A stretch of 45,096 bases of DNA from assembly GCF_000003605.2 (NCBI RefSeq), contig NW_003120953.1:19030-64125 (forward strand), written 5' to 3'. Below, one piece after another: positions 9,617-20,580 of this stretch. This stretch comes from Saccoglossus kowalevskii (Eukaryota; Hemichordata; Enteropneusta; Harrimaniidae). The translations under genes and the position numbers were made by a program. The notes beneath the pieces were generated by a model that worked only from the letters and a program-made list of their open reading frames with translations, was not told the DNA's origin and did not search any database. Each line of letters begins with the position of its first letter. The first letter of the stretch is position 1.

Positions 9617-10477
9617 TTACTTATAGTAAAATAGTATGCGGTCAATAAATTTGCTAGCACTATTGGCAATGAACCCATCTCTCGAACTTAAAATTTTTGT
9701 AAACATTTGTTGTTTTGATAGTTTAAGGATACTTTCATTATAAATGCTAACTACATTCAGAAATTCAGTACGAGCATTTGTTATTCCAGTATGGTTACAG
9801 TCTAAAAGTGCATGGATTTCATTGCCAATAGCCCCATTGTTACAAAGTTGGCACTTTCTTTCCTCTGGAGGTATCCCTTGATATCTAAGTTTTTCAATTG
9901 GTAGGGTATGTGCAGATATCCTAAATTTGGTGAAGCTGGTTCTATGTTGTGCATTTTTTACTTGATTCAAATATGGTTCAAATTTATATGTAGGTTTGAA
10001 CTGAGTGTATGTACGTAATTTATTGTTTTGGGTTGTCTGGACTGTTGGTAGCCAAACTTTTTCAACATAGATTTCTTTTAATTTTGACTTAAGCAGAGTA
10101 TTGTCATCAGCATCACCAGTTTTAGTTATCTCCTGTAATTTATTTACAAATGTTGCCCATGTATTACCTTTGATTTTGGTTTCTGAGATGTAAGCACAAT
10201 GTACTAAGTGACTGCAATTGCTGGTGTTGTTTTCAATTCTTTTCTTGTATTTAAATAATTGTGCACATATTTCAGTAATAACAGGATAACTTCCAAGTTC
10301 AGCTCTAGAAGCAATATTACTTGAACGCCTGTGCACTCCTAATACACTCTTATAGAACTTAATGTGAAGTTGCTCAAATTGTGATCTGTCATTAAAGAGA
10401 TTATTAACAAATCTTTTTGTATCAATTTGATCATCCTGTTTAGATTTGTAAATCTTGAATCTTAATAATCTATTCAT
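9617..10477 (-). CDS. C-terminal part of a non-LTR retrotransposon reverse transcriptase ORF (5'-truncated)
   Basis: This intact 286-codon frame resembles the region after the reverse transcriptase domain of CR1/RTE-like elements of marine invertebrates. Near 36-66 it has the typical FEQLHIKFYKSVLGVHRRSS..A.RAELGSYP-type stretch. It continues through a basic helical region and reaches a zinc-knuckle-like C209-x2-C212 ... H222-x4-C227 with the IPPEERKCQLC context. The YxDD-bearing catalytic core is absent. The open frame runs up to codon 28 before the ATG (in-frame TGA at 10559-10561), so the ATG is probably not a natural start but the first methionine of a truncated copy. 5' truncation is typical of target-primed retrotransposition. 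The frame has no stops or frameshifts, so it is fairly young or has been retained. It is transcriptionally parallel to TPST. An acceptor-like TTTCAG lies at 10535-10540. Confidence 0.6.
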   Translation of the reverse strand: MNRLLRFKIYKSKQDDQIDTKRFVNNLFNDRSQFEQLHIKFYKSVLGVHRRSSNIASRAELGSYPVITEICAQLFKYKKRIENNTSNCSHLVHCAYISETKIKGNTWATFVNKLQEITKTGDADDNTLLKSKLKEIYVEKVWLPTVQTTQNNKLRTYTQFKPTYKFEPYLNQVKNAQHRTSFTKFRISAHTLPIEKLRYQGIPPEERKCQLCNNGAIGNEIHALLDCNHTGITNARTEFLNVVSIYNESILKLSKQQMFTKILSSRDGFIANSASKFIDRILFYYK

Positions 10478-10724
10478 TTTGGCACTGAAACAAACCCTTT
10501 TAAGGTTACGCCACCACCTGTGAATGTTAATTATCTGAAAGCAGATGATTAACTGAAGTCAGGTAAGGCAAATATGATAAATTAAACATTAATATTTAAA
10601 ACTTAAGTTACGAAACAAAAGTTACACATTGTAGTATTTAACATGTGCAGCCATAATGTGCTCTAACATATTCTAATTTTCAACTGAAAACAGTCCTTAG
10701 GGAACTCACTTAATCACCCACTCA
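10478..10724. other. Upstream flank of the retroelement frame
   Basis: The first 80 bp continue the open frame without recognisable motifs. The rest is AT-rich and featureless. Confidence 0.4.
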
Positions 10725-11050
10725 CCTACCCATGCACCCACCCACCTATACCCACGCAAAACCCATGTACCCACCCACCTATACCCACGCAAAACCCATG
10801 TACCCACCCACCTACCCATGCACCCACCCACCTATACCCATGCAAAACCCATGTACCCACCCACCTACCCATGCACCCACCCACCCATGTACCCACCCAC
10901 CCACCTACCTATGCACCCACCCACCTATACCCACGCAAAACCCATGTACCCACCCACCTACCCATGTACGTACCCACCCACGTACCCATGTACCCACCCA
11001 CCCACCTACCCACCCACCTACCCATGCACTCACCCACCTACCCACGCACT
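10725..11050. repeat. C-rich minisatellite (CCCACCTACCCATGTA type)
   Basis: Blocks of CCCA and CCTA alternate with CATGTA, CATGCA and ACGCAAAAC spacers. A roughly 34-bp higher unit (CCCACCCACCTATACCCACG + CAAAACCCATGTA) appears near the start and again near 10918. The strand bias is extreme: C on plus, G on minus. Open frames across it (MHPPTYTHAKPM repeats) are by-products of the repeat. The minus strand has many GGG runs and could form G-quadruplexes. Confidence 0.9.
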
Positions 11051-11364
11051 CGAATCACTCCCACTTATTCATCTCTCGCACTAGCTCATTCATTATATCG
11101 CTTTAGTCAAACAAGTGGCGTAACTAACTGGCCATTTATGCACTCACTGAACTCAACTCATTCTTAAGCATTCAGTCATTGAATCACTCAAAAACCCATG
11201 CACACACTAAAATCCCTGTCATTCACTTACCATACTCATTTGCTCATTCAATCATTCTCTCTACCTTGATCAATCAAACAATCAATTAATCAATCACTAT
11301 ACGAGTCAAGACCAAATCTTATTTACATGATGTGCTTGGTGCAAAATATAAAATAAATTCATAT
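11051..11364. repeat. Degenerate TCAT/CACT low-complexity tract
   Basis: Words such as ACTCA, TCATTCA and AATCAATCA recur irregularly after the minisatellite, most clearly to about 11300. It looks like a decayed simple repeat. Confidence 0.5.
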
Positions 11365-11522
11365 CCTGTAAAATACTTTATTTTCGCTGAAAAGAATTTT
11401 TGGGTGATTTGTATGGAATTTAATTTTCACTGATTTTTGACACGTTGAGTGTGAAATATAGGAAAAAATGTATATTCGCTGGATTTTATTTTCACTGAAT
11501 CATTCCTTAAGCGAAAATTAAC
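11365..11522 (-). mobile_element. Family B element, truncated
   Basis: It begins CCTGTAAAATACTTTATTTT and continues with the CGCTGAAAAG, TTGTATGGAATTT and TTCACTGATTTTTGAC blocks of family B in reverse orientation. It stops after CATTCCTTAAGCGAAAATTA, so the far terminus is missing. Confidence 0.7.
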
Positions 11523-11844
11523 ATTCATTCAGTAACATTCATTAAATCTATCGTCTACTGACACTATTTTTTCCCCGATTCATTTTGGCCATTTACAACA
11601 GAAGACGTGTTGACCAAACGATAAAATATAAAATCGATTTATCTAAACTGCTTTAATTTATATATGGACAAATTTCATAAAATACTGCGCAATATTGAAA
11701 GAAATTTGCTAGGGGTGTGCTGAAAGACGAAATCTTGTGAAAATCACAGACGTTTCGTCCTGTACTGCAGAGAAATATTTCAATTTTCCCAATTTTCAAA
11801 TAACGTCACTACTACATTATCTCATACGATTAAATATTTATAAA
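11523..11844. other. Non-coding stretch
   Basis: Nothing recognised. Confidence 0.4.
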
Positions 11845-12445
11845 AATCAAATGATTTGGAACAAACAAATGAGTAAACAAAAACTAAAATAGCGTCTGAT
11901 ACGACTATAACTGTTGCAACATTGAAGTAGTTTCTCAAGAGCTTTTTTATAATAAATAATAAATTTTCAGTCGTCTTTGGATTCACACCAAATGACCGAA
12001 ATTCACAGCAAGGTAACAAAGTTGAAATGAAAAAAGGGCGTTATCGTCTGCACAGATTGTCCTCATTGAATCTGTTTTACGCATTGTACTGTATCCTATG
12101 ATTTTGTCGGTTATAGTTTCAGTAAGATATCGTAATTGTTACAAACGCTATTCAAGAAAATTTATATTCCTCTCGAAATTAAAGCAGTTTTAGAATAAGT
12201 TATATATTCAGTTTATTGGTACAAAATTCACAGCAAGGTAACAAAGTTGAAATGAGAAATGTCGTTATCGCCTACACAGATTGTCCTCGTTGAATCTGTT
12301 TTACGCATTGTACCGTATCCTATGATTTTGTCGGTTATATTTTCAGTAAGATATCGTAATTGTGACAAACGCTATTCAAGAAAATTTATATCCCTCTCGA
12401 AATTAAAGCAGTTTTCGAATAAGTTATATATTCAGTTTATTAGTA
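11845..12445 (+). repeat. Dispersed repeat with a 225-bp tandem duplication
   Basis: ATTCACAGCAAGGTAACAAA starts at 12001 and again at 12226. The two 220-225-bp copies are about 93% alike, including GATATCGTAATTG and CTATTCAAGAAAATTTATAT blocks. The leader at 11850-12000 (AAACAAAAACTAAAATAGC ... TTTCTCAA) resembles 23432-23560, which also continues into an ACAGCAA block, so the family is dispersed. No coding signature is seen. Short open frames in copy two are shadows. Confidence 0.8.
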
Positions 12446-12631
12446 TGAGATGAGATGAGATGTGATAATCAGTAGTGGCAGAAAGCAAGATAAAAATAAT
12501 TACATATTTGAAATTCATTCATGTTATATGGTTGAAATAGACCGTGAGACAAATACAGTTAGTATGCATTTGCCTTATTGCACGTTTTGGCAAAGACCTG
12601 TAGTCAAATCACAGATCTTATTCACAGCGCC

Positions 12632-12873
12632 TAACCCTTTTCACCACCTATTCCCTCTTTTCATCACAAACTAACAAAATAGTCCCGTTTATAGTCTGCA
12701 TTTTTCTACAGAAGATTAGGAAAAAGATAGCAAAATTGAGTGAAAAAACTGAAAACTGACTCAAATTTTGTCTGTTGGCACCAAAATTAGGGCTCATTTC
12801 CAGAAATATTGAAGAATATAGGCAAAAAGTGCAAAAAAATTTGGCCGAGAATGTCTGGTGATGAAAAGGTTGA
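12632..12873 (-). mobile_element. Family A element, near complete
   Basis: It runs from CTAACCCTTTTCACCACCTA to GGTGATGAAAAGGTTGA. The internal blocks are in the reverse order to the 1521 copy. The flanking TTAA is mutated on both sides (CTAA and TTGA), which indicates an older insertion. Confidence 0.75.
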
Positions 12874-13196
12874 AAGTCGCAAATTTTGTACTGTTTTGAT
12901 CACAGCTTGCATATTATTTGAAAAAGAAATTCTCAAGAATAGTGAATTTTCCTCCAGCAATTTAACCACCTGACAAGAAATGAACATTTTTAGATGCTAT
13001 CAGTCCACCTGTGTGTTTCTTGCCATTTATAGTACACAAATACCTTCATTGATCTCCTAATTTTACAACCATGTTATCATTTCAACACACTCAGCTGCTT
13101 AAAACTATGATTTTAATTTTGCTTCAAACCATTCAATAATGCATCAATATTTAGGTGGTTAGGTTGGACAGACAAAATCAAGAGGGAGTTAAAATA
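12874..13196. other. Non-coding stretch with a short dispersed repeat
   Basis: Around 12955-13020 the sequence AGCAATTTAACCACCTGACA, then AGATGCTAT and TCCACCT, resembles 19023-19085. No gene is recognised. Confidence 0.45.
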
Positions 13197-14215
13197 GGAG
13201 ATGAGAACCAAAGTGATGGCAGTGAACAATATGGGAGTTAAGAACCAAAGTGATGGCAGTGAACAATATGGGAGTTAAGAACCAAAGTGATGGCAGTGAA
13301 CAATATGGGAGTTGAGAACCAAAGTGATGGCAGTGAACAATATGGGAGTTGAGAACCAAAGTGATGGCAGTAAACAATATCGGAGTTGAGAACCAAAGTG
13401 ATGGCAGTAAACAATATCGGAGTTAAGAACCAAAGTGATGGCATTGAACAATATGGGAGTTAAGAACCAAAGTGATGGCAGTAAACAATATGGGAGTTGA
13501 GAACCAAAGTGATGGCAGTGAACAATATGGGAGTTGAGAACCAAAGTGATAGCAGTAAACAATATCGGAGTTAAGAACCAAAGTGATGGCAGTGAACAAT
13601 ATGGGAGTTGAGAACCAAAGTGATGGCAGTAAACAATATGGGAGTTGAGAACCAAAGTAATGGTAGTGAACAATATGGGAGTTAAGAACCAAAGTGATGG
13701 CAGTGAACAATATGGGAGTTGAGAACCAAAGTGATGGCAGTGAACAATATGGGAGTTGAGAACCAAAGTGATGGCAGTGAACAATATGGAAGTTAAGAAC
13801 CGAAGTGATGGCAGTCAACAATATGGGAGTTAAACGAAGTGATGGCAGTGAACAATATCGGAGTTAAGAACCGAAGTGATGGCATTGAACAATATGGGAG
13901 TTAAGAACCAAAGTGATGGCATTGAACAATATGGGAGTTAAGAACCAAAGTAATGGCAGTAAACAATATGGGAGTTGAGAACCAAAGTGATGGCAGTGAA
14001 CAATATGGGAGTTGAGAACCGAAGTGATGGCATTGAACAATATGGGAGTTGAGAACCAAAGTGATGGCAGTTAACAAAATGGGAGTTGAGAACCAAAGTG
14101 ATGGGAGTTGAGAACCAAAGTGATGGGAGTGAACAATATGGGAGTTAAGAACCGAAGTGATGGCAGTAAACAATATGGGAGTTAACAACCAAAGTGATGG
14201 CAGTGAACAATATAA
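13197..14215. repeat. 37-bp minisatellite, about 27 copies
   Basis: The unit is AACCAAAGTGATGGCAGTGA + ACAATATGGGAGTTAAG with point variants (TTGAG/TTAAG, GGCAGT/GGCATT, TATGGG/TATCGG). One short unit occurs near 14100. Because 37 is not a multiple of three and the minus strand has no stop in any phase, long minus-strand frames (up to 169 codons) run through it. They are repeat by-products with no initiation or family support. Confidence 0.95.
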
Positions 14216-15510
14216 TGGTAGAACTCATTTAAGTGATGAAGACAAAATAATCTTTATAGTAAAGTTCACCGATGATGTTACCGAGCATTAACAAATTTGG
14301 GTAATTATTCATAAAGACATTTAAAAAATATAAAAGTTGGAATTAATAAAGTCTTTATCATTCACAAACGTTGCCAACATTTGATCTATTTTACATACGT
14401 GAATATGTTACAATTAATATATTTTCGGTGAGATCTTGTAAGCGTAAGAAATACTATCCAACTAAAATAAAAATGATAAATTCAAAAAGAGTAAAAAAAA
14501 TAGACAATACCTGATCACAGAGAACTGTTCCTAAAAATGATAACATGCATCCCCCGTTCCAAGACCCACGATACTTAATTGTCACACGGAACTCGTAACA
14601 CACTAACCAATTATAAACCTATCCAATGAATTATTCAAAAGCACTGCGACTCACTAGCAAACGTGAATTCATTTTTTTTGGTGCAATTTTAACGGTGATT
14701 ACAACTGTAACCATAAACCGGTCACACGTTGTAACCTGCTCGTATCATTATACCTCAATTGTCAAGCGCATACTTTCAAAGGATCTGAATACAATAATTA
14801 TGACAGAGGGGAAATCATTAAATTTCCAAACAAATATCAATTTTTCTACTCATATTTTAATCAGTTTCCTGCACAGACAGAATGAAACATGCATGCCAAT
14901 ACGTAATAACACCTGCCAATTACCGTTAATGAAACCAGTATTAAAAATAAAAATAGCATAAGCCAGAAAATTGTCAATTAATAAGCATACGCATACATTT
15001 TGAAATATGAAAGAAAATCCTTAAAACCATCGCTTTTTTGTGATTTCATAACTGAGAAACGTGACGCTAATGTAAAAAGTTAGTTCTCAATCATGGAAAC
15101 AAGCCTAAGAATAAAACAGCTCTATAAGTTCAGTATGCATAATTTATTATATTAGACACACTCCATATTGAAGTTTCAACTTTAGAAATGTATTAAAGTT
15201 GCCTGTAAGCATGAAGATGTTTTTTTGAACCATTGCTAGGGACACAGTATGAAAAGAAATCTTGTTAATATAAATGTTGCGAAAATGTAATTTAGTATGC
15301 ATGTATGGCTTCTGTGTATTGAATGGCAAGTATATGGTTGCTATGGTAACCGCCCACCTCTCCTTCAGGGAGTGTACTTTAGAAACAGACATGCGGGTTA
15401 GACATGATGAACCCTTCCAGCATCAAATTGCAACTGATGGATGAACGGCATTTCAAAACCAAATCTGTAACTCAAAGACGCCTTTAGATTTTACGTCTAT
15501 TGAGTTGGTC
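14216..15510. other. AT-rich non-coding stretch
   Basis: A plus-strand 111-codon frame at 14626-14961 and a minus-strand 81-codon frame at 15147-15392 have no recognisable domains. No repeat is seen. Confidence 0.4.
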
Positions 15511-15527
15511 AAAAAAAAAAAAAAAAA
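15511..15527. repeat. A17 homopolymer
   Basis: Seventeen consecutive A. No retroposed body could be identified before it. Confidence 0.9.
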
Positions 15528-15910
15528 GATCCATTTCTGGACCAAAGTTTATTTAAAAAAGGACGCAGTTGAGTGATTTTGTTTTTGTTTTTCTATGATA
15601 CATAAAGTAGAAAATAGATCTGTGCATGAGTAATCAAGATATTGGGTCACCAACAAACATTTCTCCCTATTTTTTTGTTCACAGAAACAGATCTAAATTT
15701 GTCTGGTCTTTCTTTCATAAATTTTCCAAGAGAAAATTTTCTGCAATTATCCTAATTTCTTAAATTTATTTATTTAATATTCATGTTTTAGTCCTAACCT
15801 TTGATCTGTATAAGCCACCATTCGAAAAAAATTATAAACATTATACCATGCAACCTGTTGATTTGTTAAATTTGGAAAGTTCAAAATTATTCTAAATGAT
15901 TCTCTCTGTC
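15528..15910. other. Non-coding stretch
   Basis: Nothing recognised. Confidence 0.4.
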
Positions 15911-15952
15911 TTAACTTTTTCACCACCAGACTTTCTCTCTCTCACCCAAATA
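15911..15952 (+). mobile_element. Family A left-end fragment
   Basis: TTAACTTTTTCACCACCAGA followed by CTTTCTC and CACCCAAAT matches the left terminus of the complete copy. The rest of the element is missing. Confidence 0.7.
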
Positions 15953-16024
15953 TTTTTTCAAAACTATGTGTTGTGTGATTGGTCATAATTCAAGGTTTTT
16001 TAAAGCAAAGTATTACAGTTATGA

Positions 16025-16275
16025 CTGTTCTTTTCACCACCAGTTCCCTCTTTTCATCACTGATTCACAAAATAGACCCATTTATAGTCTGCACTTTCCT
16101 TCAGAACATTGGGACAAAAATAGCCAAATGTTTTGAGTAAAAACTTAAAATTTATTCAAATTTTGTCTGTTGGCTCCAAAAAATAGGGGTCAATTCAAGG
16201 AATATTGAAGAAAAAATAAAAAAAAAAAGTGCAGAAAAATTTGGGTGAGAAAAACTGGGCGTGAAAAGAATAAAA
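16025..16275 (-). mobile_element. Family A element, near complete
   Basis: It runs from TTCTTTTCACCACCAGTTCC to GGGCGTGAAAAGAATAA. Internal blocks TATAGTCTGCACTTTCC, AAATTTTGTCTGTTGG and GAATATTGAAGAA are in family order. The terminal TTAA sites have decayed. It lies about 110 bp from the fragment at 15911, and the two may be parts of one nested insertion. Confidence 0.75.
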
Positions 16276-16389
16276 CTGTCCAGTGTGTAGTGTATGTATA
16301 GTGTGTATGATATCGGTGAAGACCAGCCAAAAAACAGAAGAACTAGAACAGTAAAATACAGAAACACATAGTACCCGGTAGTGTCACTT

Positions 16390-16552
16390 TTAAAGGGGCA
16401 CCTTCCAGTTAAGATTAATTTCACAACAAATTTACTTTCTGGATTAAAATAACAATGAATAACAAAAGATAGATTAACATCGTAAACAACAAAAACAATA
16501 GTATCCCATGATTCTTTGGTGCAATCCATGGGATTGAGCGGTTCCCCTTTAA
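16390..16552. mobile_element. Family C: 163-bp TTAA-flanked inverted-repeat element
   Basis: TTAA (16390-16393) is followed by AGGGGCACCTTCC. The other end reads GAGCGGTTCCCCT followed by TTAA (16549-16552). AGGGGCACC pairs with GGTTCCCCT at 8 of 9 positions. The TTAA flanks again suggest a piggyBac-type MITE. The two minus-strand frames that overlap it are not genes. Confidence 0.6.
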
Positions 16553-17439
16553 GGACCAATACGACAAATCTTCACAGGTGGAAAATTCCACAAAGTTCCC
16601 CAGACTCATAAAATTAACGAATGAAATTAAATGTGGTTTAACAATATACACTGATATAATCATATAATCTGTGATCACACCATTATCTACGTAATATGTG
16701 TAGTTACACGAGGTATGTATATTGCTAATATAGCCATCATGGATTTACCCAGACACAAAATGTAATTACAACCGAATGATTGATTACACTATAAATGTTG
16801 TACGTTATTCGTACTAACAGGATGTAATATGAATTGACGACTGTACATAGACTTGTACATTAAATCGCCAGTTTTATAATATCTTGTGATGTTCTGTATT
16901 TCTAATAAAGAGCAACATTTATTGCACTATTCCCCTGTCAACAAGGGCCAGTCAAACACCGGCACCTGCTGAGGACTTCAACCAAAGTTCCCTCAAAGTT
17001 GCATCTTTCGTTTATAACCCCAGGTTATGTATGTAATATCACCGTCAGCTTTCTATATGTAATGCTTGTATCATGTAATATTACGAATCTCCGCTCATGG
17101 ATTTATAGCTTTTCTGTTAAGTCTGTGGTGCACTTGATCACTCACAATAGGGGGTTGATCCAGTTTTTGGTGTTCAACCCACGTATGATTTCAAGTAAGA
17201 TCTAACATAAAGTACGTTACTGGTTATACATGTATCAATCACGCACATCGGCATTACGATTACACAGAGTATCGGTATTTTGCACGTTTACTACCGTAAC
17301 ACATGCTTTGAAATCTGTATATACAAGTCACAAGCATGTAGTCACAGAGGGTACTTCAATCTAAAAAGGCTACTTTCGCTTGAACAGGGGCTTAATAATA
17401 GGAAGTCTGCATTTACCACAGAGGCTTTCTGTTTACTGT
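16553..17439. other. Non-coding stretch with one AATAAA
   Basis: AATAAAGAGCAACATTTATT near 16905 is followed by a slightly GC-richer 80-bp segment (CCTGTCAACAAGGGCCAGTC). It could be a transcript or LTR 3' end, but no matching partner is found. Confidence 0.35.
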
Positions 17440-17642
17440 CAAAGTATTAATTTTCACTCGTATTTAACTTTGCTATTTTGATATTTGATCAATCATATTC
17501 ACTCGGTGTTAAATTTTCACCGATTTTTCAGTGAAATAACGAGTCAATACAATAATTGTGATATGATCACATGGATTTAATTAATTAGTAAATATCACTT
17601 ATCAACAAAATTATGCAAAATTAAAACCCAGTGAATATTTAA
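17440..17642 (+). mobile_element. Divergent family D-like element
   Basis: Near 17611 GCAAAATTAAAACCCAGTGA matches the right part of the family D copies at 27714 and 39166. Upstream TTCACTCGGTGTTAAATTTT resembles the ACTGGGTT left part. Terminal TACTGTA is missing on both sides. Confidence 0.4.
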
Positions 17643-19299
17643 AGACCAGGAAAACAACATAATGCTCCCAGATGAAGGAGCTCCACAATGCAGGAGAATG
17701 CAATTCACAGTTTTTTTAAATATAAATTTTCATTCTCTAGATATTCAACCTTTCATCAGTATTATGTAATCTGCCATCTTGATTCTCCAGCAAAGGATTG
17801 TGGGTAAAGTATGACATCATGAAGAGAATGACAATTGATATAAAAAACTGGTTGCATTTTCCTACATTTTAGAATTCATTTATCTGACAGCATAAAGTTG
17901 ATTGCCTGGTTTTCTCATTTAACGTGTTTAATTAAACTGTGGGTTTTATTTCAGTTGTAAACAAGCAATTTTTGATTGAGATGAAAATTACATCTGGTGG
18001 AAACGAAATATTTTCACTGGATTTAACAAGCTGATTTAAGCTTAAGCAAAAATAAAATTTTTTCCAGTATATGAATACAAAACACATAATTATGTGACAA
18101 CATGGAGATTAAACACACATGCAGGATTATACCAACACCAGAATAAGACAACTCATGCATGACTATTTTATTTTTTATAATGTAATAAAATATTAACAGA
18201 AATTATATGCTACCCTTGAAATCTGATGGCCTTTTTTCAATGGTCTGGATATACTGCTAAAATTCTACCCTTCATGGTCAGTAGGTAACTAGACTTTGAT
18301 TGGCTGATAAATATAGCACACCAGCTGCTAATTTGAATATGGTAATTTTCAAATGAATGGATGACAGTTGTAGGTTGGAACAGCAACATAAGTGTGATGC
18401 CCCAAACTCCATGACATTGCAATTAATTTAATAAGCAAAATTATATAAAAAAAAATTGTGTTTCCTATAACATGCTTTTCACGTTTTTAAAAAGTTGTTT
18501 AAAATACCTCGTTTCCTCAAATATGGCTGAAAAAATTAGGGTTGGGCAAAGAAAATAGGAACCACACATTTTTTTCTCTTTTGGTCTGAATGGAGTCTTT
18601 TGCTGTCACAATTTGGGGTTTATTTTCACCCACAGTCACCCGGAATAAGTTGTTTGGAAAGCAAGCTTACACGCAAGGGAGAAAATTATTCAGCGAACAA
18701 ATCCCTTACTTGGAGATGTACATTTGACATTTTAAGATTTTGGCAACATTTGATATTGAGGAGGTTTTGGCCACATATATTGCAAATATATATGTCTATC
18801 CATATAGTCGTTTCAGGTGTATATAACTTAATGTACATTACCATCAAATTGTGTCATGGATTCATACCGGTAATATCGTCCATCAAGAATCAGTGTAATG
18901 ACACAGTACTGACTGTTAATTCTTCCAAAAATCCAGTGTAAATTATATTTTCATTTCGTACATGTACCATGATAATGTTTCCAATTAGTAAGACCACCTG
19001 ACAGGAATATTTTGTTTTCTACTTGCAATTTAACAACCTGAGAGGAAATGCCCTCACGCAGATGCTATTAATTCCACCTTGATATTTCTCGATGAGAAAT
19101 AAAACGAGTTGCATCTTAGAGTATTTCTGTGATTTTTCTTTTCAAATTTCTTACTTGTTCTGTTTGAATTCTTTAATTTTATACAATCAAGTTACACTGA
19201 CCAAAATCCACTCTCAACCACTCAGAAATTTAATTTGAATTTCATGGTCCAACAGAATCATGGTGCTTCATGTCTGTGATCAGTGAAAAGGCAAAAACA
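17643..19299. other. AT-rich non-coding stretch with one unrecognised frame
   Basis: A plus-strand 113-codon frame at 18600-18941 has a fairly ordinary amino acid mix but no domain, signal peptide or homologue that is recognised. It could be a decayed mobile-element piece. A short dispersed repeat (19010-19085) is shared with 12955-13030. Nothing else is supported. Confidence 0.4.
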
Positions 19300-19323
19300 T
19301 TTTTTTTTTTTTTTTTTTTTTTT
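19300..19323. repeat. T24 homopolymer
   Basis: Twenty-four consecutive T. It could be the poly(A) tail of a minus-strand retroposed copy, but no body is recognised. Confidence 0.9.
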
Positions 19324-20389
19324 GACTGGGATAATGGGTAATCACAATATTAATTCCACAGAACGTATAGTTGGATTAAAATTTATGTTCTAATCACAAT
19401 AATGTTTGTACCACAATATTGTGACAGCTGAAAAATCCTAAAACTATTGGCAAGCAAAACATACAGCTGCATTATTTGTAATGCAAATTCAGTTATTGTC
19501 TCAGTATAATTATTGCCCTTACCGCATTTATGGTTTGAAAAAAACATATTAGACCACACAAATTTTGGTAGCTATTATAAACAAAACATCTTGTATTATT
19601 TTCAATAATATAAGTTATTACAATATGATACATAAAAAAAAATATATATAAATACGTATGCTATAAAAAAACAGATGGACGAAATAAAAATTGATCCTGA
19701 GTGCAAAATAAGCTAGCTTTTTCTCATTTATAATGCAATGTACACGTATCAGGTGATTCTTGGAGAGGAAATGCATCTTAAACGTATTTAATGATGGGCT
19801 GATTACTTAAATATAATAATAATAAGATACTTTGTTATCACTAATCGGAAGATACATTATTTTTTAGGTAGTCGTTGTTGAAATGAAAATTAAATAATCA
19901 AAAAACAACAAGTTTCAGAAAAACAATAAAAACAGTTTTAAAGTTTGTCAATGTTTTTTACATGTCTCATTTTTCATTTGCACTGTTTATGTATTTTATC
20001 ACTTTCTTCAGTATCAGTAATCATAAATTTGATATATTCATAATTGTTGTAAATTGGTGTGAATTAATAATAATATTGCTGTAATATATTACAGTCATGT
20101 CAAGCTATTTTTAGCCTCAATTCTAATAGAAAATTTTGCAATAGTGAATAAAAATACAACCCCCATTCACTATAAAAATGTCATTAATGTTATTTGGATG
20201 AATATTTACGTAAGTAAAAAACATGTCACTTCCCTGCACTCAATTTGTAATTTTTTTTTTTGGGGGGGGGGCAGTCAGCTGAACGTCATTCTAATCCCCA
20301 AATAACAGAAGATAATATAACCTCTAACATTCATGCCAAATTTAAACAAAATCTGTGAAAGAGTATCAGATAATTGGGGAAATACAAAA
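19324..20389. other. Very AT-rich non-coding stretch
   Basis: No gene recognised. A T run directly followed by a run of about ten G lies at 20250-20271. Confidence 0.45.
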
Positions 20390-20580
20390 AAATACAAAAT
20401 GGCCATCAGACAGAACCCCCCAAAAAAATTTGTTTTGGACTATGCGGGACTTGAACAAATACTGTGCATCAACAAACCACGCTTGATTGAAATTCACTTA
20501 GGCATGTTAAATGGCAATGACATATTCAAATAGTCCATTTTGATGACAAAAATGGCCGCCAGTCAGACATGATGAATGGA
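20390..20580 (+). mobile_element. Family E fragment
   Basis: AAAATGGCCATCAGACAGA near 20396 and AAAATGGCCGCCAGTCAGAC near 20550 match the ATGGCC(G/A)CCA blocks that head each unit of the family E element at 34526. The spacing of about 150 bp also fits the E unit. Confidence 0.5.

Noticed and set aside
10732-11167. Three overlapping plus-strand frames rich in HPPTYTH repeats
   Set aside because: They are by-products of the C-rich minisatellite in all phases, with no splice or promoter support.
13189-14188. Several minus-strand frames with FTAITLVLNSHIVHCHHFGS repeats
   Set aside because: They follow the 37-bp minisatellite through all phases. No real coding signature.
13197-14215. CRISPR-like array
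   Set aside because: The whole 37-bp unit repeats head to tail with no variable spacers, and the DNA is clearly animal. The same applies to the 48-, 55- and 59-bp arrays.
18600-18941. 113-codon plus-strand frame
   Set aside because: No recognised domain and no transcript context. Noted only in the surrounding stretch.
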